A stretch of DNA of 64,000 bases, taken from assembly GCA_035373625.1 (NCBI GenBank), contig DAOSNS010000021.1, positions 1 through 64,000 on the forward strand, given 5' to 3'. This DNA is from DSWT01 sp035373625. Lineage in GTDB: Bacteria; Chloroflexota; Anaerolineae; B4-G1; SLSP01. Positions 49,641 through 57,447 of this stretch are shown here, one piece after another. Position 1 is the first letter of the stretch. Each line of letters opens with the position of its first letter. The notes under the pieces were generated by a model. The model saw only the letters and a program-made list of their open reading frames with translations. It was not told the origin of the DNA and made no database searches. Position numbers and translations under genes: made by a program.

Positions 49641-51794
49641 TTACAAGTTCTCAAGGAAGAAATCTCTTACGCGCTCTTCCATATAAATGCGGTCCGCGAG
49701 ACGTCGTGGGCTGTGGCGTTCATCAGGGAACAGGAGCAGAGCGTAGGGTTTACGCGCACGGATGAGGGCATTGATGAGCCGCGCCGTATGGCGGAAATGC
49801 ACGTTCTCATCAATCAAACCGTGAACGAGCAGGAGTTTCCCCTGGATTTTGTCCACGTGCGCCATGACACTGCTGGCAGCGTAACCTTCAGGATTGGATT
49901 GGGGAGTCCCCATATACCGCTCGGTGTAGTGCGTGTCGTAGCCGTCCCAGTGGGTAACCGGCGCCCCGGCCACCGCAACCTTGAATGTCTCCGGCGCGCG
50001 CGCCAGGCTCATAGCCGCCATGTAGCCGCCGTAGCTCCAGCCATAGATTCCCACCCGCGCGGGATCCGCCAGCCCCTGACCGACGAGCCAGCGCAGGCCG
50101 TCCACCTGATCCCGCACTTCCACATCGCCCAGATGGTGCTTGATGGCACCCTCGAAGGCCAGCCCGCGTCGCGCGCTGCCACGATTGTCTACCTTAAACA
50201 CCAGGAATCCCAGACTGCTCAGGTATTGTGCGCGCATATCTACCGTCAACGCCCAACTGCGGGTGATGCACTGCGCGTGAGGGCCGCCGTATACATTGAC
50301 GATCACCGGATAAGGCCCCGGTCCGTACTCCGCCGGGGGCAGGTAGAGTGCACCGTATAACGTGTCGCCGTCGCAGTTCTGGAAAGCGACAATTTCGGGA
50401 ACCGCCAGCCCCAGAGCTGCCACGCGCGGATCGGGTGTATCGTAGATGACGCGCAGTGGAGTGCCGTCCGCCAGGTCGCGCAGTGTGACTGTGGGGGGCG
50501 TCTCCGGTGTGCTGTGGACATCAATGAAGCGTCGGCGGGCATGATCAAGCGCGACGGTGTGCATCCCCACATCGCGGGTGATTCTGCGCACGTCACCGCC
50601 CTCTAGCGAGACGACGTAAAGATGCTGTTCGGTGGGGTGCTCCTTCGTGGCAGTAAAGTAGACCAACCCGCGTTTCTCGTCTATCCCGGCGAGGGTGTCC
50701 ACCATCCACGCTCCATCGGTTAGCTGACGGATCAATTGTCCGTCGCCGGTATACAGGTACAGGTGACGGAATCCCGTTCGTTCCGCGGCCCACACAAAGC
50801 GTCCGTCTTTGAGCGGCGTGAGCATATCGTGCAGGTTGATCCACACGTCGCTGCGTTCGGTGAACAGGAGTGTCCCCACACCGGTATGCGGATCGAAGCG
50901 CAACAGGCGTAGCTCGGTCTGTTCGCGGTTCTCGACTTGGGCGACGAGACTACCATCGGGGAACCACTGGACGCGGGCCAGGTAAATGTCATCATCCTCG
51001 CCCAGGTCCATCCACACCGGCGCACCGCCATGCCTCCCAACAACGCCCAGGCGCACCTTCGCGTTAGCCTTTCCTGCAAAGGGATAACGATGTTCCTCCT
51101 GAACTTCCGCGCCGACATTATCTTGTCCCTGATGAACGATGCGGTAGATGGGGATATGTGTCTCGTCCACCTCGGTGAAGGCCAGATGCTGGCCATCCGG
51201 CGACCACCAAAAGCCGTGGCTGCGGTGCATCTCCTCTTGCGCGATGTATTCGGCAAGCCCATGCGTGCGGCCGGTCTCCCGTGCTCCGGTGGTGAGCTGC
51301 CGTGGCTCCCCACCCTCTGCCGGGACGACGTAAAGTTCGGCATCCCGCACGTAAGCCACGGCGCTGCCATCCGGCGCAAACTGTGGATCGAGCGCCGGGC
51401 CGTCCGCATTGCTGACGATCTGCCGCAGTGGGGCATCCACGCCATCCTGGATGTAGATCGCGCCGTTGAGGGGCACCAGCACACAGAAGCCTTGTCCTGA
51501 GAGTGCATAACGAGTTACACCTGTGGCCAGTAATCGGGCGCGTTCGCGGCGCAGTTTTTCCTCCGGCGAGAGGGTCTCTTCCGTCTCGCCGCCTGCCGGG
51601 GGAATCACTAGCGGTTGCGTCGCGCCCGTCGCCAGATCGTAAACATAAAGCTGCTGAGTGAGCGTCCGCCCGGCACTGTGGAGATAGGTAAGCCGCGCAT
51701 CATCGGCGCTAAAGGCGAATGTATTGGGGATCGCCATGCCCGGCAGTGGATACCGGGCAACATCGTCTGGGGAGATTTTTGAGGACGAGGACAT
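49641..51794 (-). CDS. S9 family peptidase (DPP IV-like)
   Basis: A 717-residue serine peptidase. The N-terminal beta-propeller runs to about 460 (repeats such as FWWSPDGQHLAFTEVDE). The C-terminal alpha/beta-hydrolase has the nucleophile in YGWSYGGYMAAM, Asp in LLVHGLIDENVHF and His in PDERHSPRR. It would cleave dipeptides, perhaps after Pro, from peptides. No signal peptide is evident, so it is probably cytoplasmic. An AAAGGA site precedes the ATG. Confidence 0.9.
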   Translation of the reverse strand: MSSSSKISPDDVARYPLPGMAIPNTFAFSADDARLTYLHSAGRTLTQQLYVYDLATGATQPLVIPPAGGETEETLSPEEKLRRERARLLATGVTRYALSGQGFCVLVPLNGAIYIQDGVDAPLRQIVSNADGPALDPQFAPDGSAVAYVRDAELYVVPAEGGEPRQLTTGARETGRTHGLAEYIAQEEMHRSHGFWWSPDGQHLAFTEVDETHIPIYRIVHQGQDNVGAEVQEEHRYPFAGKANAKVRLGVVGRHGGAPVWMDLGEDDDIYLARVQWFPDGSLVAQVENREQTELRLLRFDPHTGVGTLLFTERSDVWINLHDMLTPLKDGRFVWAAERTGFRHLYLYTGDGQLIRQLTDGAWMVDTLAGIDEKRGLVYFTATKEHPTEQHLYVVSLEGGDVRRITRDVGMHTVALDHARRRFIDVHSTPETPPTVTLRDLADGTPLRVIYDTPDPRVAALGLAVPEIVAFQNCDGDTLYGALYLPPAEYGPGPYPVIVNVYGGPHAQCITRSWALTVDMRAQYLSSLGFLVFKVDNRGSARRGLAFEGAIKHHLGDVEVRDQVDGLRWLVGQGLADPARVGIYGWSYGGYMAAMSLARAPETFKVAVAGAPVTHWDGYDTHYTERYMGTPQSNPEGYAASSVMAHVDKIQGKLLLVHGLIDENVHFRHTARLINALIRARKPYALLLFPDERHSPRRLADRIYMEERVRDFFLENL

Positions 51795-51843
51795 AATTAT
51801 TTTATCCTTTTGAACATGTCGTTGATTTTTTCAAACGCTCCGA

Positions 51844-51945
51844 GCGGATCGCCAGATCCGCGTCTTGATTTTCCTAATGCTTCAAGCGGATCGCCAGATC
51901 CGCCTCTTGATTTTCCTAATGCTTCAAGCGGATCGCCAGATCCGC
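51844..51945. repeat. REP hairpins, 42-bp period, upstream of the S9 peptidase
   Basis: Three copies of GCGGATC-GCCA-GATCCGC at 51844, 51886 and 51928, exactly 42 bp apart, with a conserved TTGATTTTCCTAAT linker. The array runs into the 100-N gap. Confidence 0.92.
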
Positions 51946-51959
51946 GTCTATGTGACGGG

Positions 51960-52059
51960 NNNNNNNNNNNNNNNNNNNNNNNNNNNNNNNNNNNNNNNNN
52001 NNNNNNNNNNNNNNNNNNNNNNNNNNNNNNNNNNNNNNNNNNNNNNNNNNNNNNNNNNN
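51960..52059. other. Assembly gap of exactly 100 N
   Basis: A run of 100 N, the conventional scaffold placeholder, set within REP repeats, which explains the break. A GGGGAAC-TGGC-GTTCCCC hairpin (52064-52081) follows it. True length and content are unknown. Confidence 0.97.
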
Positions 52060-52143
52060 TGACGGGGAACTGGCGTTCCCCTTTAAGCATCATATAGGGG
52101 GCGGCGTTCCCCTTGATGCATTGTTAAAGAATCGGCACTCCCC

Positions 52144-52704
52144 TCAAGCCAATACCAGCCGTACATCATCCACCGGAATTATAGAACGCGCATCGCTCAG
52201 ATAGAAGCGCGCGCTGGACCACAGGTAATCAGAGGCGTTTTCCGCCAGATGCCAATGGGGCTGACAAGGATTATTGTGAATATACGTTATCTTCTGGTCA
52301 ATAAACTTGGCCGAGTAAGCTGCTTTAGCCAGATACCCCTCCTCCCAAACGGCATATTGCTGCCGCCCCGGGCAAGTAACCAATCCGGCCAAGCGCGCCA
52401 GCGCAGGCTGATTATCTTCGGCTTCCAGTTGCCGAATCAACCGGTCGGCGACGTGTTTCTTGAAATCACGCATAACATTGTTGTAAGGGTCGTCAGCTTT
52501 GCACTGGATGATCAAGTGGATGTGGTTGGGCATAACAACAAAAGCGTACAGTTTGAAGCGCCCCCGAAGACGCATACAATCCAGGGTATCAATGAGCAGC
52601 CGCTTGGTGACATCGCGTTGAAAGAGGGGCAAGCGTTGTGCAGCAGTCGTGGTAATGAAGTAAAGGTATGCCGGATCAAAGTCAGGTCGCCATTCGGTTG
52701 TCAT
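52144..52704 (-). CDS. REP-associated tyrosine transposase (RAYT)
   Basis: A 186-residue Y1-type HUH transposase. The HUH motif is in VVMPNHIHLII near residue 60. The catalytic Tyr is probably in the KITYIHNNPCQPHW stretch near 145, which is typical of RAYTs. These single-copy enzymes nick and move REP hairpin elements. Hairpins of two types surround the gene on both sides, so it probably acts on them. The gene looks intact. Confidence 0.93.
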   Translation of the reverse strand: MTTEWRPDFDPAYLYFITTTAAQRLPLFQRDVTKRLLIDTLDCMRLRGRFKLYAFVVMPNHIHLIIQCKADDPYNNVMRDFKKHVADRLIRQLEAEDNQPALARLAGLVTCPGRQQYAVWEEGYLAKAAYSAKFIDQKITYIHNNPCQPHWHLAENASDYLWSSARFYLSDARSIIPVDDVRLVLA

Positions 52705-52743
52705 TGATCATCGCTCCTCAAACTATTACCCTTCACGCTCTAA

Positions 52744-53074
52744 GCGGATCGCCAGATCCGCGTCTAGTGACGGGGAACTAACGTTCCCCTTCAAGCATTA
52801 TATAGGGGGCGGCGTTCCCCTTCAAGCATTGTGTAAAGCTATTCCTTTCACGCTCTAAGCGGATCGCCAGATCCGCGTCTAGTGACGGGGAACTGGCGTT
52901 CCCCTTCAAGCATTGTGTAAAGCTATTCCTTTCACGCTCTAAGCGGATCGCCAGATCCGCGCCTATGTGACGGGGAACTGGCGTTCCCCTTCAAGCATTA
53001 TAAGGGGCGGCGTTCCCTTTCAAGCATTGTGTAAAGCTATTCCTTTCACGCTCTAAGCGGATCGCCAGATCCGC
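52744..53074. repeat. REP array: alternating GCGGATC and GGGGAAC hairpins
   Basis: GCGGATC-GCCA-GATCCGC occurs at 52744, 52859, 52943 and 53057. GGGGAAC-NNNC-GTTCCCC occurs at 52772, 52887 and 52972. They are arranged as A-B pairs in units of 84 or about 115 bp, with TTCAAGCATTGTGTAAAG-type linkers. The region has no other gene. Confidence 0.94.
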
Positions 53075-53099
53075 GTCTTGGTGGTAGAAAAACAAGCCT

Positions 53100-56000
53100 T
53101 TATTCCCACGCACATAGCCCTTCCACATACGCCGCCGAGCCGTCGCGCAGCCAACCGTCGAGTTGCGCCGGCTCTTTGAGCTGCTGTCCCCGCACGCGGG
53201 AAACGACAACGTAGCGACAGTCTATGCCGGGGAGCGCGGTCATATCGCCCCAGAGTTTTTCAAACTGCGCCACGGGGAAGACGTCTTCCTGCCCATGGCC
53301 CCAGCGTTTCTTCACGTCTTTGAGGGTGATGTAGGTGGGCATCCGCGCCGCGACGGCACGCACGGCAGCATCAATTTTCTCCGTGTCACCCAGGTCGGCG
53401 CGTGTCAAATCGAAGAGCGCCAGCAGTTTGTCAATGTGGATCCACATCGTATTGGAGTTGTAGTAAGTGAGCTTGAATTCATCCTGTTCTTGCGGCAAAG
53501 CCAGTCCCTCGATCAGACGCAGGTGACCATCCACACGGGCCAGTCCACCACCGCGATCTTCCACACGCCGGGTGATGACCTCGATGGTCATCGTCGCGCC
53601 GGAATTCAGATGGTAGCCGAGGATCGTCGGGTCCACGTCGGTCCCCACGGTGTCAATGTTGTGCATCATCAGCACCTCAAGCTGCGGCCGTTCTTCCAAC
53701 AGGCGCGCTAACACGCCGTTTTTGAGCAGGTTGGGGATTTCAAACCAATGGCCCACGGGATGAAGGCATTGTTGCGGGAGATTATCGCGGTAGTCGCTGC
53801 CCTCGCCCATCTGCTGCGCCCAGTTGATGAGCGCGGCATGGAGGCTCTCGCGCACCTTTTGCGCCTGTTCGTCAAGTAATTGTTGCGGCATCTCTTCCCA
53901 GGCAAAGCGCAGGTCGCGCGCCATCGGGATCAGGCGCAGGCCCACCGCGCGGCCCGGCGAGAGGTACAGCGGGCCGGTGTAGCCGTAGTTGTCGCAACGC
54001 GCCAGGAAATCGCGGATGGGTTCATGCGTCAGGTAGCTGGTGGTGATGATGTGGGGGATCGGCGTACCCACCATGCGCCCCACCCGACGGCTCTTTGCCA
54101 GGTGAACCTCGATGAACGAGCGATGTTTGCCGCCAAGTTTGCAGAAGGGGTTCAGCGCCTTCACCACGCCCGCACCATGCGTCCAACGGCTTCCCACGCC
54201 GGCCGCCAGCGTCACCACCGCGACACGTCCCTCCCGCAATGCCTGCAATCCTTGATCGGTAATCGGTGATTCGTCATTCGTCATTCGGGATTCGGGATTG
54301 ACTACATCCCCAGGATACGCATCTTCGATCACCGTGCTGGCCGGGAGGCGGTTTTGGGCCAGGCCGATGCGCCCGCTGCGCAGGTCGGCACGGATCTGCT
54401 CGTGCTGAATACGATCGAAACCCAGTTCGTTGAGCAATGCGTCGAGGTCATGGTGCCCGGTGTCCTCACGTTCGACGCGCGGAATGATGCGATCGAAGAG
54501 CGTCTGCATCATACCGGAGAGCGAGGGATCGGTGCGACACGCAGCGCCGAAGTGGTCGAGTTCAGCACGCCGGGCGAAGGACAAGGCATATCGCTCACGC
54601 TTGAGCAACGCAGGCACCATCAGCGTGTAGTAACCGGGGGACATCAGCGCGCCGGCGTCGGTACGTAGCTCGGCGACGGTGCCGTATTCGTTGATGGCGA
54701 AATCGTAGACCACCGGCTCCATCGCAAAAGGCAGCGCGTTCTGCAATTCGCGTTTGGTCGCCAGCATGATGGCGTGCAATCGCTCTTGCGCTTCTGTGCG
54801 GCGGGTCGGATCGAAGATGAAGCCCATCCCGCCGCCGGACATCCCGCCGAGCATCCAGAATCCCCAGAAATCGTCGCCAAAGGCCGCACGCACGCGCTCA
54901 ACGAGGGTGGTCGTGTAGAGGTTGTTGGCCCAGGGGATGATGGTCTGGATGGGATCGAAAAAGTTGCGCGTGGTGGCGTCACCGATGCCACGCACATCAC
55001 CACGACGCAGCAGTTCCACAATCTCATCGTAGATGCGCATTGCCTTTTGGCGTCCGATCCATTCCGCCTCGGAACGCAACAGATATTTCTCCGTCACCAT
55101 TTCCAGGATCGGGCCGACATCCTGCGCCATGCCCCCATGGACGAGGACCAGGCTGTCCTGCAGGCGTGCGCGCGTCTCGGCCGAGACTTCGTCTTCACCC
55201 ATAATGTGATGCCCCGGCAGCAAGCGCCCCCGGCTGATGCCGTATTCGGGATCGTCGGGGCCGGCGAGTTGCCCGGTGATGAGCTTCATGCCGGGCCAGA
55301 CGCCACCGGAATCCTGCCATCCGCCGCCCGATCCGGCGAGCCATTCACCCAGAATGGCGCGCGCGGCAACCAGACGCCGTTCATGTTCTTGTAACTGCCC
55401 TGTGAGCGTGTGCGTCTGTCCGGTGGCGCGCATGCAGACGGCGATGAGACACGCCAGCAGGCTGGTGGAGACTGCCAGCCGTGAGCCTTTGGGGATGCCG
55501 TTCACCTGGCTGACAAGTTCAATTCCTCGTCCTGTTCCTACGAGGCGCGCGAGCAAGTCTTGCAGACGTTCGCCAGAGCCTTCCATTCCCGGCGGGATGA
55601 TGCCCGCCGCGATGATTGCGGCTTTGAGCAGGCCCAGGTAGTCGCGGGCGTAATCGAAGACTTCGGCCAGCTCGGTGATTTCGGCGACGGCGCCGAGGTC
55701 CACACTCACCAGGCGCAGCAGCGGCTCGTCAATGACGCGGATGTAGGCTTCGACAGGTGGACGCGACGCAGGGTCGCGCCCGTGGACCGCCAGGTCAATG
55801 GAAACGTTAAGGACGCGGGCGCCTTCGGGAAAATCCATCCCCAGGAAGAAAATATCGCTCCATCCACTGTGCGAGAGGTCCATACGGACGGGTGTGGTTT
55901 CGTGAAGGATGGGGAATAGCCCTTCGGCGGAGCGTTGCAGCAACTCGCGCCGTATGCGGAGGGGATGATCCGCCGGATGACCAATGCGGAACATCCATTG

Positions 56001-56447
56001 GTTGCCGCGCACCGAGCGCACGCTGCGGCGGACTTGATTCGCCAGCGTTTGAAAGCCCAGGCGATGGTAGGCTTCGGCGAGCGCGCTGGAGATACTGTCG
56101 CCGGGGCCGTTCGTCGTCTGTATGGTCAGGAAGCAGTCAATGGCTTCCTCAAAGCGGCGCTGGAGAAGATGCATGTAGCCGTCGTAGGGGATCAGACTGG
56201 ACTTGACAGGTTTCCCTAAACTTATCGGGTCTAGCTTGTCCGGCAAGTGAAACCGATGAATGGCATAGAGGAAGAACAGCGCGCGCACGCGCTCGTAGAG
56301 ATTGTCGCTGGTGCGGCGGAAGGCTTCGAGCGCCGCGCACTCATCCAGCAGTTCGGTCAATGAGGCGGTGCGACAAAAGGCATCCAGCGAGCTATTGCGC
56401 ACCTCGGGGTCGCCGGCGATGATGATGTCAATCAGGCGACTGCTCAT
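53100..56447 (-). CDS. Fucokinase-like GHMP kinase fused to UDPGP-type nucleotidyltransferase
   Basis: A 1115-residue protein. The N-terminal helical region (to about 180) is followed by GHMP kinase elements as in fucokinases: SHSGWSDIFFLGMDFPEG near 192, GIPKGSRLAVSTSLLA near 318, GGGWQDSGGVWPGMKLI near 374, and LGGMSGGGMGFIFDP near 560. After a linker at about 714-730 made of 7-bp words, a nucleotidyltransferase begins with VVTLAAGVGSRWTHG and KLGGKHRSFIEVH. Together they could phosphorylate a sugar at C1 and activate it with a nucleotide. Kinase first and transferase second is the reverse of the known fucokinase/GDP-fucose pyrophosphorylase. It overlaps the upstream gene by four bases. Confidence 0.85.
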   Translation of the reverse strand: MSSRLIDIIIAGDPEVRNSSLDAFCRTASLTELLDECAALEAFRRTSDNLYERVRALFFLYAIHRFHLPDKLDPISLGKPVKSSLIPYDGYMHLLQRRFEEAIDCFLTIQTTNGPGDSISSALAEAYHRLGFQTLANQVRRSVRSVRGNQWMFRIGHPADHPLRIRRELLQRSAEGLFPILHETTPVRMDLSHSGWSDIFFLGMDFPEGARVLNVSIDLAVHGRDPASRPPVEAYIRVIDEPLLRLVSVDLGAVAEITELAEVFDYARDYLGLLKAAIIAAGIIPPGMEGSGERLQDLLARLVGTGRGIELVSQVNGIPKGSRLAVSTSLLACLIAVCMRATGQTHTLTGQLQEHERRLVAARAILGEWLAGSGGGWQDSGGVWPGMKLITGQLAGPDDPEYGISRGRLLPGHHIMGEDEVSAETRARLQDSLVLVHGGMAQDVGPILEMVTEKYLLRSEAEWIGRQKAMRIYDEIVELLRRGDVRGIGDATTRNFFDPIQTIIPWANNLYTTTLVERVRAAFGDDFWGFWMLGGMSGGGMGFIFDPTRRTEAQERLHAIMLATKRELQNALPFAMEPVVYDFAINEYGTVAELRTDAGALMSPGYYTLMVPALLKRERYALSFARRAELDHFGAACRTDPSLSGMMQTLFDRIIPRVEREDTGHHDLDALLNELGFDRIQHEQIRADLRSGRIGLAQNRLPASTVIEDAYPGDVVNPESRMTNDESPITDQGLQALREGRVAVVTLAAGVGSRWTHGAGVVKALNPFCKLGGKHRSFIEVHLAKSRRVGRMVGTPIPHIITTSYLTHEPIRDFLARCDNYGYTGPLYLSPGRAVGLRLIPMARDLRFAWEEMPQQLLDEQAQKVRESLHAALINWAQQMGEGSDYRDNLPQQCLHPVGHWFEIPNLLKNGVLARLLEERPQLEVLMMHNIDTVGTDVDPTILGYHLNSGATMTIEVITRRVEDRGGGLARVDGHLRLIEGLALPQEQDEFKLTYYNSNTMWIHIDKLLALFDLTRADLGDTEKIDAAVRAVAARMPTYITLKDVKKRWGHGQEDVFPVAQFEKLWGDMTALPGIDCRYVVVSRVRGQQLKEPAQLDGWLRDGSAAYVEGLCAWE
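54262..54304. repeat. GATTCGT-type 7-bp array in the kinase-transferase linker
   Basis: Words GTGATTC, GTCATTC, GTCATTC, GGGATTC and GGGATTG, 7 bp apart, read in frame as NPESRMTNDESPIT. It lies exactly between the two enzyme domains. Confidence 0.88.
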
Positions 56448-57385
56448 GCGCTCCTCCTCAATTCGCGGGTTGCCAGAAGTTCCACCAGGCGCGTGAGAAT
56501 GTCCTCGCGGTCGTTGCCGGCGAGCGCCAACGCCAATTGGGCGATGAGCAACCCGTACTTCACACCCACATCATAGCGCAACGCGCGTTCTTCCAGCGCC
56601 AGATACTTCTCACGGGTGGCGAGCACGGCCAGGGCTTCGGATAGCGTGATGCTAGTTTTGCGTTGTGAGTTCTGGTTGACGAGTTGAGGGCCATAGGCTG
56701 AGGGTCGTGGGCTGATCGGCTGATTGGCTGATTCACTGATTCGTGATTCGCCATTCATCATTCGCCATTCCAATATCTCCATCACCGTCGGCGTGAGGAC
56801 GTGCATGCCGAAAAAGCACAGGTAGTGCCCCGTCCGCAAGCCGGGGACGATAAGGCGCAGTTCGGCTTCGGTGGGGGTGGGTTTCTCGATGACGGTTTCA
56901 ATTTCGTAGAGGTCCTTGCGACCGGCCACGCGCTTGCCGCCGATCGCGCCGTAGTAGGGGAGCAGGCTCTCACGGGTGGCCTGCACGGCGGAGACGGCGC
57001 AATTTTCTGCCTCGGCAACGGCAACAAGCTGTTGCGCGCAGCTTCGCGCCTCGGCGCTCACATAGAGATGATCGCCCACCAGATGCAGGAAAGGCGCATC
57101 GCCGACAAAGTCTTTGGCGCAGTAGATGGCATGCCCGTACCCACGCGGCTCGTTTTGCGGGATGAAGTGCAGGCGTCCGGCGTGATCGCCCACGACGGCA
57201 GCGTAGGGAACTTCGTCGCCCGGCGCCACCACGACGGCAATCTCCTCCACACCTGCGCTGAGAGCCTCTTCCACGAGGATGCCGAGCACGGATTTCTCCG
57301 TACCATCACGATCAATCAACGTTTGCAAGGGCAGGGTACGCTGGTTGCGTCCTGCGGCGGTAATAACGGCTTTGGTGATGTGCAT
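56444..57385 (-). CDS. GalU-like nucleotidyltransferase (divergent)
   Basis: A 313-residue protein from ATG 57385 (GGAGGTTATT upstream). It follows the GalU plan: AVITAAGRNQRTLP at the start, VEEALSAGVEEIAVVV, FLHLVGDHLY (metal Asp), and ALRYDVGVKYGLLIAQLALAL near the end. The usual G-x-G-T-R loop and PK lysine are altered (AAGRNQRTLPLQTLIDRDG), so activity may differ. A stretch of about 35 residues between MEILEW and TSITLSEAL is encoded by short words. It is translationally coupled to the kinase-transferase gene, implying one pathway. Confidence 0.82.
   Translation of the reverse strand: MHITKAVITAAGRNQRTLPLQTLIDRDGTEKSVLGILVEEALSAGVEEIAVVVAPGDEVPYAAVVGDHAGRLHFIPQNEPRGYGHAIYCAKDFVGDAPFLHLVGDHLYVSAEARSCAQQLVAVAEAENCAVSAVQATRESLLPYYGAIGGKRVAGRKDLYEIETVIEKPTPTEAELRLIVPGLRTGHYLCFFGMHVLTPTVMEILEWRMMNGESRISESANQPISPRPSAYGPQLVNQNSQRKTSITLSEALAVLATREKYLALEERALRYDVGVKYGLLIAQLALALAGNDREDILTRLVELLATRELRRSA
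56662..56775. repeat. Short-word array in frame in the GalU-like gene
   Basis: GCTGATCG, GCTGATTG, GCTGATTC, ACTGATTC, GTGATTC, GCCATTC, ATCATTC and GCCATTC words, 7 to 8 bp apart, occupy at least 56708-56775. The DNA to 56662 is similar but less regular. It inserts residues in a loop that is short in GalU. Confidence 0.8.
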
Positions 57386-57400
57386 AATAACCTCCGATGG

Positions 57401-57440
57401 AGAATTGCGAATTACGAATTGCGAATTGCGAATTGCGAAT
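57401..57440. repeat. GAATTGC 7-bp array upstream of the GalU-like gene
   Basis: Words GAATTGC, GAATTAC, GAATTGC, GAATTGC and GAATTGC, then GAATCCC. They fill the gap to the CHAT gene stop. Same family as 33750-33798. Confidence 0.88.
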
Positions 57441-57447
57441 CCCTTCA

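Noticed and set aside
51797..52097. Open frames spanning the N gap
   Set aside because: They consist of repeat hairpins and undefined bases only.
52705..53099. An extra gene between the RAYT and the kinase-transferase gene
   Set aside because: The whole interval is accounted for by A and B hairpins and linkers; no frame has a plausible start and composition.
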